Shown here: positions 18,241-28,712 of the stretch, one piece after another
How positions within the stretch are numbered: the first letter of the stretch is position 1
Layout of the letters: each line of letters opens with the position of its first letter
DNA from: Desulfofustis limnaeus
Lineage (GTDB): Bacteria; Desulfobacterota; Desulfobulbia; Desulfobulbales; Desulfocapsaceae
Assembly: GCF_023169885.1 (NCBI RefSeq)
Contig: NZ_AP025516.1
Span: forward strand, 3,761,501-3,825,500
Direction of reading: 5' to 3'
DNA length: 64,000 nt
Translations under genes and position numbers: made by a program
The notes under the pieces: generated by a model
What the model saw: the letters and a program-made list of their open reading frames with translations, nothing else
What the model was told of the DNA's origin: nothing
Databases searched by the model: none

Positions 18241-19119
18241 TTATGACGGTGTTTCACTGACCCAACAGATGGGGACAGAGTCGTGTTGAACGGTGCGGTG
18301 ATAGGTAACGGCCGGCCAGCCAAAACTCATGGCAAATCCGATCTGCTGCCCATCCGGCAGCCCGATCGTCTGCCGCAGTTCGGGGAACAAGCGAAGCGCG
18401 ATCACCGCCATGCCATTCCATAATACACCGAGGCCTGCCACCCGAGCCAGCAGCTCGAAATAGCTCAAGGCAATGGTCGTGTCCTGGAAGGGAGCGGCGG
18501 ACTCCCGCGGTGCCGAAGCCACCAGGAGGTGAGGGGCCCAGCGGTAGAGGAGGTCCGCCTCGTATCGCTGCCACCCCTCCACCATCTGCCGCAGATAGCC
18601 GTAATCGGCAGCCACGGTCCCTGCACGCAATGCCTCGGCCGCACACTCCATGGTCAGCCGGCGCAACCGGTCCATGTCGCTTCGCCGGTCAACGACGGTG
18701 AACGCAACCTGGTGGTTATTGCGTGCCGTCGGCGCCTGCAAGGCACTGGTTAGGAGGCGCTGCAACAGCACTCGATCCACATCTTCGTCCCGATAGCGGC
18801 GGACGGAACGCCGCCCTTTCACCAGTAGTTCCACCGTCTCCAGGGAGGGTAAAGCGGCATCGTGCAACGGGAGAGAATCGTCTGGATTTTTCCCCTGTAC
18901 CGAAACGGCCCCGGTCGGGCAGACGGCCAGGCAGTGCTGGCAGCCGATGCAGTCGTTTTCCCGTCCGGCACCAACCGTCGGCGGCTCCGCCCCGATCACC
19001 AGAATATTGACCGGACAATCGGTCACGCATTCGGCACAACGGATACACCTCTCAGGATCGACCCGAAAGGTGACGGGGGACAGACATGGTTCAGCTGATG
19101 GCCTTGGCAACGATATCAC
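18241..19119 (-). CDS. Nitroreductase with N-terminal 2x[4Fe-4S] ferredoxin domain
   Basis: Residues 20-75 contain two cysteine clusters ([12 protein letters not shown] and [12 protein letters not shown]) typical of bacterial ferredoxins. The rest is a nitroreductase FMN fold starting around [15 protein letters not shown], with [12 protein letters not shown] as the FMN-binding segment. Such fusions pass electrons from the clusters to FMN; the physiological acceptor is unknown. The frame starts with GTG at 19119, inside the end of fabI (29-bp overlap), so it is probably co-transcribed and coupled with fabI. No ATG lies near the expected N terminus. Confidence 0.88.
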   Translation of the reverse strand: MISLPRPSAEPCLSPVTFRVDPERCIRCAECVTDCPVNILVIGAEPPTVGAGRENDCIGCQHCLAVCPTGAVSVQGKNPDDSLPLHDAALPSLETVELLVKGRRSVRRYRDEDVDRVLLQRLLTSALQAPTARNNHQVAFTVVDRRSDMDRLRRLTMECAAEALRAGTVAADYGYLRQMVEGWQRYEADLLYRWAPHLLVASAPRESAAPFQDTTIALSYFELLARVAGLGVLWNGMAVIALRLFPELRQTIGLPDGQQIGFAMSFGWPAVTYHRTVQHDSVPICWVSETPS

Positions 19120-19903
19120 GATCGAAGTAGTTTACCGACATGCCCCCGTCGACCACGATGGTCTGACAGGTGATCCCCGACGATCGGGGCGACAACAGGT
19201 AGACGGCGGTATCTGCGGCTTCCTGGGTGGTCAACGCCCGCTTGCGCAGCATTGCCTTTTCGGCAAACAGATAGCTGTCGATATAGCCCGGGATCCCGGC
19301 GGATGAGGATGTTTTCAGCAAGGATGGGGCCACGGCGTTGAACCGGACCCGGGAAAAAGCGGAGAAGCTCTTGGCCAGAAAGCACAAGGATGAATCAAGG
19401 GCCGCTTTGATCGGGGCCATGTAACCGTAGTTGGTGGCTGCCATGCGCGTCGTGGAGATGGACACGGTCACCACCGACCCGTCCGGATCGAGCAGCTCCT
19501 TGAACTGGTTGGCAATGGCGATCAGGGAGAAGCAGGAGATATCCACGGCCTGCAGAAAATCATTCTTCGGCGTTTCATGAAACGGCTTGATCCCCGCCGC
19601 GTAATTGGCAAAGGCGATGGAGTGGACAATGCCGTCAAGCCTCCCGCCACCAGCCTCAGCGATCTGCTGCGCCACCTCCTCCCGGACCCTGCTGATCTGT
19701 GCTTCTTCGGAGACATCGCAGAGAAAGACCGGAACCCCGGGGAAAAGGCGCTGAGCCGTCTGTCGCCTGGCCTCCGAGTGGACCACCAGGATCACTTCGG
19801 CGCCCTGCTCCAGAAGGGTGGCAGCTATCGATGCGGCTATCGATTTCTTGTTGGCCAGCCCAAACACCAGATAGCGTTTGCCGGTTATCTGCAAAAAACC
19901 CAT
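19091..19903 (-). CDS. fabI: Enoyl-ACP reductase
   Basis: An SDR-type protein that reduces trans-2-enoyl-ACP in fatty acid elongation. Visible features are the divergent nucleotide motif [15 protein letters not shown] expected for FabI, the active-site pattern Y-x6-K in [14 protein letters not shown], and the substrate loop [14 protein letters not shown]. The GLANKKS form matches FabI rather than ordinary SDRs. ATG at 19903 follows GGGGGAG; 270 residues. Its 3' end overlaps the ferredoxin-nitroreductase gene. Confidence 0.92.
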   Translation of the reverse strand: MGFLQITGKRYLVFGLANKKSIAASIAATLLEQGAEVILVVHSEARRQTAQRLFPGVPVFLCDVSEEAQISRVREEVAQQIAEAGGGRLDGIVHSIAFANYAAGIKPFHETPKNDFLQAVDISCFSLIAIANQFKELLDPDGSVVTVSISTTRMAATNYGYMAPIKAALDSSLCFLAKSFSAFSRVRFNAVAPSLLKTSSSAGIPGYIDSYLFAEKAMLRKRALTTQEAADTAVYLLSPRSSGITCQTIVVDGGMSVNYFDRDIVAKAIS

Positions 19904-20116
19904 TCGTACTCCCCCGTTCCTCATAATCGGCCCCGGAGGAGCATCTTACAATACCGGCTGCAATGAAACAAGAAACAACCATCGCCCACCCCGGCTTCGC
20001 TCCAGCGGCCGGGTGCACTTCGGAAAAACAGCCATTTCCACATGGTCAAAGCGTTTGGGCTGGGTTATAGTCGTGGGGCTGGATGCGAGAAACAACACCT
20101 CTTTCCCCCGCTTCTG

Positions 20117-21787
20117 ATGAAAAGATACCTGATTGGCATTGACACCGGCGGCACCTGTACCGACGCCGTCTGCATGGAAGCAGACAGCGGCTCGATCCTG
20201 GCCACCGCCAAGGTCCCGACCACCCATCACCGCTTGGCAGACGGCATCAACCGGGCACTGTCGCGCCTGCTGCACCAAGCCACAATCAAGACGGAACAGG
20301 TGGGAGGCATCGGTCTGTCAACCACCCTGGCCACCAACAGCGTGGTGGAACAGAAAGGGGCGAAGGTGGCGGTATTTATCATCGGTTACGTCAAACACTT
20401 TTCCCTGCCGGTCACTGCGCTCGTCTATCTCAAAGGCGGTCACAAAATGGACGGCAGCGAAGAAGAGCCTCTGGAACTGGAATCGCTCGTCACCAGCCTC
20501 GAACAGCTGCGGCCGGAGGTTGACGCCTACGCCGTCTGCTCGGCTCTATCAACGATCAACCCAACCCATGAGCTGGTGGCGGAAAAAGCCATCTCCCTGA
20601 TCGATCCCAAACCGGTCTTCTGCTCGCATCGGGCCAGCGGCCAGACGGGCCTGAAGGAGCGTGCCGCCACCGCCGCCCTGCACGCCACCCTGATGCCGCT
20701 CATGTCCACCTTCATCGACAGCGTCGGCCAGGTCCTGCGCGACCAAGACCTCTCTGCCCCGCTCGCCATCATCACCGGCAACGGCTCGCCGGTTCGGCCG
20801 GACGATGCAATTCAGCGATCCGGGGCAACCGTTGCCAGCGGCCCCGCCTGCACTGCCCTGTTCGGTGCCCACCATCGTCCGGACACCTTTCTTGTCGTGG
20901 ATGTCGGCGGCACGACCACCGACGTGGTCCTGGTTGAAGATGGGATTGCCACGCAGGCTCGGGAAGGATGCACCATCGGCTCCTGGCAGACGCACCTGCC
21001 GTCCATCGACCTGCACACCGGCGGTATCGGTGGAGACAGCCTGGTCACGCTCCATCGCGGCGGTACCGTTCGTGTCGGACCACAGCGGGTGATACCGCTC
21101 TGCCTTGCCGGCTCGCTTCCCAGCGAGCCGGAGGTGTGGACCGCGTTTGTCACAGACAACCGACTGGTGAGGCTTCGTTCAACCGTCCCTGCAGCAGCCG
21201 ACCCGGACGATACGCTCACCGCTGTGCTGCGGGAACGGGGAGCCTGCACTCCTCAGCAATTGGCCACTGCGGCCGGGATGAGTGCCCTTGTCGTTGACCA
21301 GCAGCTCGAGCGCCTGGCTCAGGTGCACGGTGTCGAATGGTATGGTTTCACGCCCACCGACGCGTTACACCTGCTCGGCCGCGCTGATTTCGGCACCGCC
21401 GAACTGGCCGCGACCGCTGCCGATCGACTCGGCGCTGCAAGCGGTCGTTCGCGCGAAGCGTGGTGCCGGCACGTGGTGAGCTGTACTGAACAGACCATCC
21501 AGTCATTGATCGTTGATTATCTCGCCCGCCGTTACTGGGGCGATGCCATCACTCCCCTGCTGGCCAACCACCCCGCCCACCCGTTTCTGAGCCTCTCGTT
21601 TGGTCTCAACATACCGATCCTCGGCCTCGGTGCCGCCTCCCGTTTCTTTCTGCCGGCCGTTGCCCGCTCACTGGGAACGACGGTGGAGTTCCCACGGTTC
21701 TTCGAGGTCGGCAATGCCGTCGGCGCCGCCCTGAGCCTCCTGGATCGGCCCGAGCAACCGGGAGGGAGCCCTTATGCGACCAGTTGA
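20117..21787 (+). CDS. Hydantoinase/oxoprolinase-family protein
   Basis: An ASKHA-fold protein with two phosphate-binding motifs: IGIDTGGTCTDAVC at the N terminus and VDVGGTTTDVVLVEDG near residue 260. HTGGIGGDSLV follows. This matches the HyuA-like ATP-dependent hydantoinase/oxoprolinase family. The 556-residue length is shorter than true HyuA (about 690), and no hyuB partner follows, so the substrate is open. The start at 20117 precedes the first motif; the frame open from 20042 lacks a plausible start site. It overlaps the next gene by 14 bp. Confidence 0.85.
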   Translation: MKRYLIGIDTGGTCTDAVCMEADSGSILATAKVPTTHHRLADGINRALSRLLHQATIKTEQVGGIGLSTTLATNSVVEQKGAKVAVFIIGYVKHFSLPVTALVYLKGGHKMDGSEEEPLELESLVTSLEQLRPEVDAYAVCSALSTINPTHELVAEKAISLIDPKPVFCSHRASGQTGLKERAATAALHATLMPLMSTFIDSVGQVLRDQDLSAPLAIITGNGSPVRPDDAIQRSGATVASGPACTALFGAHHRPDTFLVVDVGGTTTDVVLVEDGIATQAREGCTIGSWQTHLPSIDLHTGGIGGDSLVTLHRGGTVRVGPQRVIPLCLAGSLPSEPEVWTAFVTDNRLVRLRSTVPAAADPDDTLTAVLRERGACTPQQLATAAGMSALVVDQQLERLAQVHGVEWYGFTPTDALHLLGRADFGTAELAATAADRLGAASGRSREAWCRHVVSCTEQTIQSLIVDYLARRYWGDAITPLLANHPAHPFLSLSFGLNIPILGLGAASRFFLPAVARSLGTTVEFPRFFEVGNAVGAALSLLDRPEQPGGSPYATS

Positions 21788-22199
21788 ACAACCGGCCTTG
21801 GTCAAGGCTTTCGTCCAGCACACCCTTGGCTGTGGCTGTCCGGAAACCGTTTTTACGTCCATGCTGACCGAGGTCTTTACGCCTCCCGACCTGCCGGACG
21901 TATCGATCCGTCGATTGCTGATCGGCAAGCGTTTATTGATCTATCTTCTCCCATCTGATGGGGAGCGGTCGTTGCCTGCTGGTCGTTTGGCCGATATCGC
22001 CGGTTGTGCTCAAAAAGAACGCGATAGCCACGGTTATAACCGAGTCCGTCTGGTGGTTCCGTCAACCCGGGTTGAACAGGACAGGGTCGCACTCGCCCGT
22101 TTCTTTGCGGAGCGCTTCGGCTCCGATGAGAAACTGCATCTCCACGTTCTCGACCGGCACCACTGCCCGGTCATCACGGCCGCGGGAAACGATTCATGA
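21774..22199 (+). CDS. Conserved-looking protein of unknown function with CGC motif
   Basis: I do not recognise this 141-residue protein. It is soluble by appearance and has a Cys-Gly-Cys motif near residue 19-21 (TLGCGCPETVF). There are two beta-rich stretches (RLLIGKRLLIYLLP, YNRVRLVVPS) and a C-terminal HLHVLDRHHCPVITA with three histidines and a cysteine. It overlaps the hydantoinase-like gene by 14 bp and the downstream cysteine-cluster gene by 4 bp (ATGA), so the three are almost certainly translated together. A metal- or redox-linked role is possible but only guessed from the Cys/His content. Confidence 0.75.
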   Translation: MRPVEQPALVKAFVQHTLGCGCPETVFTSMLTEVFTPPDLPDVSIRRLLIGKRLLIYLLPSDGERSLPAGRLADIAGCAQKERDSHGYNRVRLVVPSTRVEQDRVALARFFAERFGSDEKLHLHVLDRHHCPVITAAGNDS

Positions 22200-22900
22200 A
22201 ACAACCGGCCCGCCGCCACAGACAGCTGGCCTTCAGGAAAATCTATGAGGTCTTCGCAGACTGGTCGAGCACCATCCCGGTCGCCTGCCACAAGGGCTGT
22301 GCCACCTGCTGCACCCTGGGCGTCACCGTCAGTGAAACGGAAGCCGAACTGATCGCCGCCTCTATCCGCGAGCACGCATTGACTCAGTGGACCATGCGGC
22401 GCTTGCAACAGCTCCCCTCTCTGCCGCGGCCGATCTGCACCACCAATGAGTTCGCCGGTGCCTGTCTGGCCGGTACGGAAGCTGACCCCGGATCGGGGTT
22501 CTTCGACGGAACCTGTCCGTTTCTGGACCACACTTTGTGTCGGATCTACCCGGTTCGGCCGTTCGGCTGCCGCAGCTTCATATCCACCACCCGCTGCCAT
22601 GAGACCCGCCAAGCCGAGCTTCCCTCTTTTTATCTGAGTGGCGCCACCGCCGTATCGCAAGTGCTCGAGCACCTCGACCAGGGACGTCGGTGGGGCTACC
22701 TGAGCTCGCTTGTCGACACCTTATTGAGGGAAAGAGGAGCTCACACCGTGCGCCCCGCCGGCCTGCTGCTCACTGCCAGGCCGCTACCCGGTTTCCTGCT
22801 TTCCGACGAAGACTTCCCGCTGGTCTCCCACCTGCTGGAGAGCATCTTTGCCGCCACCCTGGAGGAGACAACTATTGGCCAGCTCCTCACCGGTGGTTGA
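22196..22900 (+). CDS. YkgJ-family cysteine-cluster protein
   Basis: A 234-residue protein with the clustered cysteines of the YkgJ/UPF0153 family: ACHKGCATCC near residue 30-40, then CPFLDHTLCRIYPVRPFGCRSF. The family is predicted to bind zinc or an iron-sulfur cluster; no biochemical role is established. It is the last gene of the three-gene overlapping set from 20117. A second, diverged cysteine-cluster protein is encoded at 29882-30514. Confidence 0.85.
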   Translation: MKQPARRHRQLAFRKIYEVFADWSSTIPVACHKGCATCCTLGVTVSETEAELIAASIREHALTQWTMRRLQQLPSLPRPICTTNEFAGACLAGTEADPGSGFFDGTCPFLDHTLCRIYPVRPFGCRSFISTTRCHETRQAELPSFYLSGATAVSQVLEHLDQGRRWGYLSSLVDTLLRERGAHTVRPAGLLLTARPLPGFLLSDEDFPLVSHLLESIFAATLEETTIGQLLTGG

Positions 22901-22933
22901 AGCGTCATCGTTTGATCTCCGGGAGTCGACCTC

Positions 22934-23986
22934 TTACCGAAACCGGTCGCGATACTGCCCATAACCCGCTTCTTCCAACTGATCGACCGGGATAAAGCGG
23001 AGCGCGGCCGAGTTGATGCAGTAGCGTTGCTTGGTGGGTGGCGGTCCGTCGGGAAATACATGGCCCAGGTGTGAATCGGCCCGGCGACTGCGCACCTCGG
23101 TGCGGATCATGAACAAGGAGAAATCCCGCGTCTCCACCACGGCGTCCGGATCAATGGGCCGCGTAAAACTCGGCCAGCCGGTCCCCGAGTCAAACTTATC
23201 CCGGGAACTGAAAAGCGGCTCCCCGGAGACCACATCCACGTAGATCCCCTCTTCCTTGTAGTCCCAATACTCATTGGCAAACGGCTGCTCGGTGCCGTCC
23301 TTTTGCGTCACCTCGTACTGGAGCGGGGTCAGCATTTCGCGCAAGCGCCGGTCATCGGGCTTGACGAACTCCGTCGTCGTACGGTCCGCTTTCTGCCACA
23401 CCGTCTCCTGAAATTGCTGCCGCCCCGACCCCGCTTTGTAGCGCGAATAATGGAGTACGTTTTTGCGGTAGTAATCCTGGTGGTATTCTTCCGCTTCATA
23501 AAAAGGCATGGCCGGCAGGATCGGCGTGACCACCGGCCGATCGAACAATCCGGAGCGATCGAGATCGGCTTTTGATTGCTCGGCAACGACTCGCTGTTCT
23601 TCTGTCACATAGAAGATGGCGCTGCGATACTGATCGCCCCGATCGGCGAATTGTCCACCCCCGTCGGTGGGATCGATCTGACGCCAGAAGGTCTCCACCA
23701 ACTCCCGGTAGGAGATTTTTTCCGGATCATACTCCACCCGCACCGCTTCGTAATGGCCGGTCCGCCCCCCCGACACCCTGTCATAGACGGCATCTTCCCG
23801 GCTGCCGCCGGTATAGCCGGCAACCACGTCGATCACACCGTCCAGCTGTTCGAATGGCGGTTCCATGCACCAGAAACAACCTCCGCCGAAAAAAGCGGTT
23901 TCCTGGCGATTCACCGGTTCCGCGTCAATCGCATAGGCGGTGCCGGCAACCGTCGCAAAGAGCAGAACAAGAAAGACACTATTCAT
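22934..23986 (-). CDS. msrAB: Exported methionine sulfoxide reductase MsrA-MsrB fusion
   Basis: Residues 1-19 form a signal peptide ending before IDAEPVN. The MsrA domain has the catalytic motif [11 protein letters not shown]. The MsrB domain has GTGWPSF and the catalytic cysteine in [11 protein letters not shown], and lacks obvious paired CxxC zinc motifs. Together they reduce both S- and R-methionine sulfoxide, here probably in the periplasm. 350 residues is normal for an MsrA-MsrB fusion. No export partner such as MsrQ or CcdA is adjacent. Confidence 0.95.
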   Translation of the reverse strand: MNSVFLVLLFATVAGTAYAIDAEPVNRQETAFFGGGCFWCMEPPFEQLDGVIDVVAGYTGGSREDAVYDRVSGGRTGHYEAVRVEYDPEKISYRELVETFWRQIDPTDGGGQFADRGDQYRSAIFYVTEEQRVVAEQSKADLDRSGLFDRPVVTPILPAMPFYEAEEYHQDYYRKNVLHYSRYKAGSGRQQFQETVWQKADRTTTEFVKPDDRRLREMLTPLQYEVTQKDGTEQPFANEYWDYKEEGIYVDVVSGEPLFSSRDKFDSGTGWPSFTRPIDPDAVVETRDFSLFMIRTEVRSRRADSHLGHVFPDGPPPTKQRYCINSAALRFIPVDQLEEAGYGQYRDRFR

Positions 23987-24159
23987 GGCTCACCTCATGT
24001 AAGAATGATTCCCCTTAGCAACAATAGGCACACTCCTGTTCACCGGCAAGGAGTCGGCCGTTGTCGCCCCTTTTACCGGCAAGCGCTGTTGCCACCGCTC
24101 CTGATTAGGTGTATAAAAAGACCGGATTGGCAGACAAAACCATTTTGCGAGGAGACGGT

Positions 24160-25827
24160 ATGAAAAACCCGGGCACGACCAAACGGACCAAATTCATCTT
24201 CATCACCGGCGGTGTTCTTTCCTCGCTCGGTAAGGGGTTGGCCGCCGCCTCCATCGGCGCCCTGCTGGAATGCCGCGGCCTCTCCGTTACCTTCCAGAAA
24301 CTCGATCCCTATATCAACGTCGACCCCGGCACCATGAACCCGTTCCAGCACGGCGAGGTCTACGTCACCGACGACGGCGCCGAGACCGATCTGGATATGG
24401 GCCATTACGAGCGCTACACCAACGCGGTGATGGCGCAGAAGAACAACTACACCTCCGGCAGGATCTACTATTCGGTCATCACCAAGGAGCGGCGGGGAGA
24501 ATACCTGGGCGGCACCGTACAGGTCATTCCCCACATCACCGACGAAATCAAGGCCGCCGTCTTGCAACTCGACGGTTGCGCCGATATCGCCATCATCGAG
24601 ATCGGCGGCACGGTCGGCGACATAGAGGGGCTGCCGTTCATCGAGGCAATCCGCCAACTGCGCAGTGATCTGGGCAAGGAATACTCGCTTTTCATTCATC
24701 TGACCCTGGTCCCTTATATCAAGGCCGCCGGCGAGGTGAAGACGAAACCGACCCAGCACTCGGTCAAGGAATTGCGGGCCGACGGCATCCAGCCCGACAT
24801 CCTCCTCTGCCGTACCGAGGTGCCTTTGTCGGCTGAACTAAAGAGCAAGATCGGCCTGTTCTGCAACGTGCCGCAGGATGCGGTGATCACCGCCATTGAT
24901 GTCGATAATATCTATGAGGTCCCGTTGCTCTTTCACGAAGAGGGGCTGGACGGCAAGATCCTCGAGCTGCTCAACGTCTGGACCGGCGCCCCCAACACCA
25001 AAGCGTGGCAGGATCTGGTCTATAACCTCAAGCACCCCAAACATACGGTCACCATCGCGGTCACCGGCAAATACGTCGACCTGACCGAATCCTACAAGAG
25101 CCTCCACGAAGCGCTCATCCACGGCGGTTTGGCCAACAACGCCAAAGTGGAATTGCTCTATATGAGCGCCGAAGAGCTGGAGTCAGGCGATCCGGCCCAC
25201 CTGTTGGCCGGCTGTGACGGCATCCTGGTCCCGGGAGGTTTCGGCAAGCGGGGAGCAGAAGGAAAAATCGAGGCCATCCGCTACGCCCGGGAGAACAAAA
25301 TCCCGTTTTTCGGTATCTGCCTCGGTATGCAGTTGGCGGTGGTCGAGTTCAGCCGCCAGGTGGCCGGTATTGCCAAGGCGCATTCATCGGAGTTGGACCC
25401 GCTCACTCCCGATCCGGTTATCTACCTGTGCAAGGAATGGTTTGACTATCGCACCCAGAAGATGCAGGTCCGCGACGAACATTCCGATTTCGGCGGCACC
25501 CTGCGGCTCGGCGCCTACCCGTGCGTCCTGAAAAAGGACACGTTCGCCATGGCCGCCTACCAGGACGATGAGATCTCGGAGCGGCATCGGCACCGCTACG
25601 AATTCAACAACGACTACCGGCAACAACTGGTCGACGCCGGGATGATCGTCTCCGGGACGTCTCCGGACAACAACCTGGTGGAAATCGTTGAAATCCCGGA
25701 TCACCCCTGGTTCCTCGGGTGCCAGTTCCACCCCGAATTCAAATCCAAACCGATGAAGCCGCACCCCTTGTTCCGTGATTTCATCAAGGCCGCCTTGGCT
25801 CATCGTCAGAAGAACCGCACCTCATGA
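24160..25827 (+). CDS. pyrG: CTP synthase
   Basis: It aminates UTP to CTP with glutamine. The amidoligase domain starts [16 protein letters not shown], and the glutamine amidotransferase domain carries the nucleophile in FFGICLGMQ and the histidine in CQFHPEF. The ATG at 24160 has GGAGA upstream and gives 555 residues. It overlaps kdsA by four bases, so it heads a pyrG-kdsA-kdsC-lptC unit in which CTP supply and CMP-Kdo precursor supply are co-expressed. The same gene order is familiar from other proteobacteria. Confidence 0.98.
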   Translation: MKNPGTTKRTKFIFITGGVLSSLGKGLAAASIGALLECRGLSVTFQKLDPYINVDPGTMNPFQHGEVYVTDDGAETDLDMGHYERYTNAVMAQKNNYTSGRIYYSVITKERRGEYLGGTVQVIPHITDEIKAAVLQLDGCADIAIIEIGGTVGDIEGLPFIEAIRQLRSDLGKEYSLFIHLTLVPYIKAAGEVKTKPTQHSVKELRADGIQPDILLCRTEVPLSAELKSKIGLFCNVPQDAVITAIDVDNIYEVPLLFHEEGLDGKILELLNVWTGAPNTKAWQDLVYNLKHPKHTVTIAVTGKYVDLTESYKSLHEALIHGGLANNAKVELLYMSAEELESGDPAHLLAGCDGILVPGGFGKRGAEGKIEAIRYARENKIPFFGICLGMQLAVVEFSRQVAGIAKAHSSELDPLTPDPVIYLCKEWFDYRTQKMQVRDEHSDFGGTLRLGAYPCVLKKDTFAMAAYQDDEISERHRHRYEFNNDYRQQLVDAGMIVSGTSPDNNLVEIVEIPDHPWFLGCQFHPEFKSKPMKPHPLFRDFIKAALAHRQKNRTS

Positions 25828-26675
25828 AGACTCCCGTTGTCAGCATTGCCCGCCCGGACGGCCGCGCTTATCTCGTCGGTCCCGGCCACCCCCTGCTGTT
25901 GATCGCCGGGCCGTGCGTGCTCGAATCCGAAGAACTGGCTCGCCGGGTCTGCGGAACCATGCAGGAGATCAGTGGTCGTCTCGGCCTGTCCTACGTCTTC
26001 AAAGCCTCGTTTGACAAGGCCAACCGTACCGCTCTCGATTCCTTTCGCGGCCCCGGCCTGGATGACGGCCTCGCCATCATGTCCCGGATCCGAGAAGAAA
26101 TGGGGGTCCCCGTTCTGTCCGACGTGCACGAGTCAATCCAGGTTCCGCAAGCCGCCCAGATCCTCGACGTTATTCAGATCCCGGCCTTTCTCTGCCGGCA
26201 GACCGACTTGTTGCAGGCCGCCGCCGCCAGCGGCAAACCGATCAATCTCAAAAAGGGTCAGTTCGTCTCGCCATGGGACATGGCGCACGCTGTCGGTAAA
26301 ATAGATCGCCTTGGCGCGGGGCGGGTTATGTTGGTCGAACGCGGATCCTGTTTCGGATACAACAACCTGGTGGTCGACATGCGCTCCTTTCCAGTAATGC
26401 GCGACCTCGGTTGCCCGGTTGTTTTCGACGCCACCCACTCGGTCCAGCTGCCGGGCGGAGCGGGCCATGCCTCCGGCGGCCAGCGGCAGTTCATCGCACC
26501 GCTCACGCGGGCCGCCGTCGCCGCCGGGATCGACGGATTGTTCATGGAGGTCCACCCGGATCCGGATCGAGCCCTCTGCGACGGCCCCAACTCCATCGCC
26601 CTTGATGAGATCGAAACGCTTCTGCGGCAGATTCTCGCCATCCGCCGCAGCCTGGAATCATGCGCCGATGCCTGA
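25824..26675 (+). CDS. kdsA: 3-deoxy-8-phosphooctulonate synthase
   Basis: It condenses PEP with arabinose 5-phosphate to Kdo-8-phosphate for lipopolysaccharide. Motifs: [37 protein letters not shown] and [12 protein letters not shown]. The 283-residue length is typical. The start overlaps the pyrG stop as ATGA and the end overlaps kdsC by 8 bp. Confidence 0.97.
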   Translation: MKTPVVSIARPDGRAYLVGPGHPLLLIAGPCVLESEELARRVCGTMQEISGRLGLSYVFKASFDKANRTALDSFRGPGLDDGLAIMSRIREEMGVPVLSDVHESIQVPQAAQILDVIQIPAFLCRQTDLLQAAAASGKPINLKKGQFVSPWDMAHAVGKIDRLGAGRVMLVERGSCFGYNNLVVDMRSFPVMRDLGCPVVFDATHSVQLPGGAGHASGGQRQFIAPLTRAAVAAGIDGLFMEVHPDPDRALCDGPNSIALDEIETLLRQILAIRRSLESCADA

Positions 26676-27306
26676 CGAGCCCTGCCGCCCCCGAGACGAC
26701 GTTGTGTCATACCCCACCGATTGCGACATTCTGTCCGGCTATCGCCAGCGCAACGAAACCCTGCGGCAACAACAGGAACTACCCGAACCGCTTCGGGATC
26801 GAGCCGCCGCCATTTCACTGGTTCTGTTCGACGTGGATGGCGTTCTGACCGACGGGTCATTGATCTATAGTGAATCAGGAGTTGAGAGCAAGACCTTCCA
26901 CACCCAGGACGGGCTCGGCATCAAGCTGCTGCATCTGGCAGGCATAGAAACCGGCCTGATTACCGCCCGGAGCTCAGAAATGGTCACGAGACGAGCCGCA
27001 GAACTGGCAGTCACCTATGCCTATCAACGCGTGGAACGAAAGCTCGATGCCTTTAAAGAGATTTTGCAGCGCTCGGGACGGAAACCTTTTCAGGTCTGCT
27101 ACATGGGCGACGACTGGATCGATCTGGGCCTGCTCCGTCGCGTCGGTCTCGCCGCCTGTCCCGCAAATGCCGTTCCGGAAGTGCAGGCCGCCTGCCATTT
27201 TATCGCGCAGCGAACGGGCGGTCATGGGGCCGTGCGCCAACTCTGCGATCTGATTATCACCGCCAAAGGACAACACGAGGCGCTGGTGCAACGTTTTCTG
27301 TCATGA
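26668..27306 (+). CDS. kdsC: Kdo-8-phosphate phosphatase
   Basis: A HAD phosphatase of the C0, cap-less tetrameric type: motif I VLFDVDGVLTDGSL, then ITARSSEMVTRRA and YMGDDWIDLGLLRRVGLA. It releases phosphate from Kdo-8-phosphate. The ATG at 26668 lies within the last codons of kdsA; any upstream start would translate kdsA sequence out of frame. The first roughly 45 residues ahead of motif I are longer than in the usual enzyme and rich in polar residues. Overlaps lptC by four bases. Confidence 0.93.
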   Translation: MPDEPCRPRDDVVSYPTDCDILSGYRQRNETLRQQQELPEPLRDRAAAISLVLFDVDGVLTDGSLIYSESGVESKTFHTQDGLGIKLLHLAGIETGLITARSSEMVTRRAAELAVTYAYQRVERKLDAFKEILQRSGRKPFQVCYMGDDWIDLGLLRRVGLAACPANAVPEVQAACHFIAQRTGGHGAVRQLCDLIITAKGQHEALVQRFLS

Positions 27307-27884
27307 CCCTCAACCGCCGCAACCTCGTCTGGCTGATCCCCTTGAGCCTGCTCCTCACCTTCCCGGTGTGGCGACTGCCACTGGCCGCCTTTCTTGAACC
27401 ACGGGGTGGTTTCGATCCGCACTTCGGCAACCGGCAGCAAACAACCCATAATTTCACCATGGAACGGGTGGTGATTCTGCAAAACCAGGATGGGTTGAAA
27501 ACGGCCGAAATTCGCGCCGCAGAGGCACAAACCAGTACGGTGCCGAACGAGTTCGTCCTCAGCTCAGTGGACGCCGACTTGTTCGACGAAGAGGGGAACC
27601 TCATCCATGTCCTCGCCCGGGTGGGCATCTACAACACCGAGACGAGACAACTGACCTTGCGGGAAAATGTCCGGATCAACCAAGTTGCCGACAACCAGCA
27701 GCTCTTTACCGAAGAACTCTATTATTTCGACCACAATCGGACCATCAAATCACCGGGGGCCACCAGGATGGTTGGTGAACACCTGGAAATCAAGGGGTCC
27801 AGTCTCGACTACGACATCACCACCGGACAATACCGGGTGGGTGGCCGGGTCTATTGTATCATCGAGGGGCTTGAATCCCCTTGA
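27303..27884 (+). CDS. lptC: LPS export protein LptC
   Basis: A 193-residue protein with one N-terminal membrane anchor (LVWLIPLSLLLTFPVWRLP) and a periplasmic beta-jellyroll region. Segments such as FVLSSVDADLFDEEGNLIHVLA and LRENVRINQVADNQQLFTEELYYF match the LptC/LptA fold that bridges LPS from LptBFG to LptA. Position directly after kdsC supports this. LptA and LptB, often next, do not follow; instead a convergent trmO gene overlaps its 3' end by 26 bp. Confidence 0.9.
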   Translation: MTLNRRNLVWLIPLSLLLTFPVWRLPLAAFLEPRGGFDPHFGNRQQTTHNFTMERVVILQNQDGLKTAEIRAAEAQTSTVPNEFVLSSVDADLFDEEGNLIHVLARVGIYNTETRQLTLRENVRINQVADNQQLFTEELYYFDHNRTIKSPGATRMVGEHLEIKGSSLDYDITTGQYRVGGRVYCIIEGLESP

Positions 27885-28605
27885 GGGTGGGCGAGCCAGC
27901 CGTGCCGGTAACGGTGCAACTCAAGACGTGGAAGCGGTTGCCGTCCACCTGCCAGCGAATATTCACATCCCACAGGCTCATCCCGAAGCTCTTTTTTCGG
28001 CCCCGCTGACTGGCCGGACGCGGATCGGCCGCCAACACCTCCTCGATCAGCCTGGCCAACGGTCGGCCCGTTTGCAGCTGATAGTCCCGGCAAAAATCCC
28101 CGGCAACGGCAGAAAAGGTGACGACCACCGGTACGTCTTCCTGCTCAAAGCAACCACAGTGCGAATCGCCAACCGCATCGGCATAGGAGAGGTACGGCTT
28201 GATGTCGAGCACCGGTGTATTGTCCAGCAGATCGACACCGCCGAGGATCAGGACCGGCTGATCACCCTCCTGGTCAATACCGAGCAGACGGACCAGAGAA
28301 AGACCCAAGTGGTTGGGCCGATGCGGGCTGCGCGTGGCAAAAACACCGAGTCGCCGGCGTCCACCCAGTCGTGGCGGGCGAACCGTCGGCTGCCACCCTT
28401 CGGCCAATGCCTGATGAAAAAGAAAAAGCAGCCACACATGACTGAACTGCTCCAGCCCGCGTACCAGCTCCTTCCTGGAAAACTCCCTGGTAAACCGGAG
28501 TTCGGCGATCGCGGTCGGAACCAGACCGGCTTGACGCGGAACACCGAAATTCTCCGGAAAACAGGACCGGATCCTGCCGACTATCTGTAACCCGTCACCG
28601 GCCAT
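27859..28605 (-). CDS. trmO: tRNA t6A37 N6-methyltransferase TrmO
   Basis: The TsaA-like beta-barrel domain is seen with IGRIRSCFPENFGVPRQAG at the N terminus, and ATRSPHRPNHLGLSLVRLLG, the core signature. A C-terminal extension (about residues 150-248) includes FSAVAGDFCRDYQLQTGRP and the catalytic-looking end KSFGMSLWDVNIRWQV. TrmO methylates threonylcarbamoyladenosine 37 of tRNA-Thr using SAM. The gene is convergent with lptC, overlapping 26 bp. Confidence 0.92.
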   Translation of the reverse strand: MAGDGLQIVGRIRSCFPENFGVPRQAGLVPTAIAELRFTREFSRKELVRGLEQFSHVWLLFLFHQALAEGWQPTVRPPRLGGRRRLGVFATRSPHRPNHLGLSLVRLLGIDQEGDQPVLILGGVDLLDNTPVLDIKPYLSYADAVGDSHCGCFEQEDVPVVVTFSAVAGDFCRDYQLQTGRPLARLIEEVLAADPRPASQRGRKKSFGMSLWDVNIRWQVDGNRFHVLSCTVTGTAGSPTLKGIQAPR

Positions 28606-28660
28606 GGTCTGCCTGGCGCCTCCTCCGAGTGTCTTCGGGGCGGTGTTATCCGCAAAACAG

Positions 28661-28689
28661 TTGACGCCCCTGCACGGGCGCGCTAACCT
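28661..28689 (+). promoter_or_regulatory. Predicted promoter of nikR
   Basis: TTGACG (28661-28666) and TAACCT (28684-28689) are 17 bp apart and end 24 bp before the nikR ATG. The spacer contains a GC-rich dyad (CCCCTGCACGGGCG) that might bind a repressor, possibly NikR itself. Confidence 0.5.
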
Positions 28690-28712
28690 GGCACGAAAAG
28701 GAAGGTGCCGCC

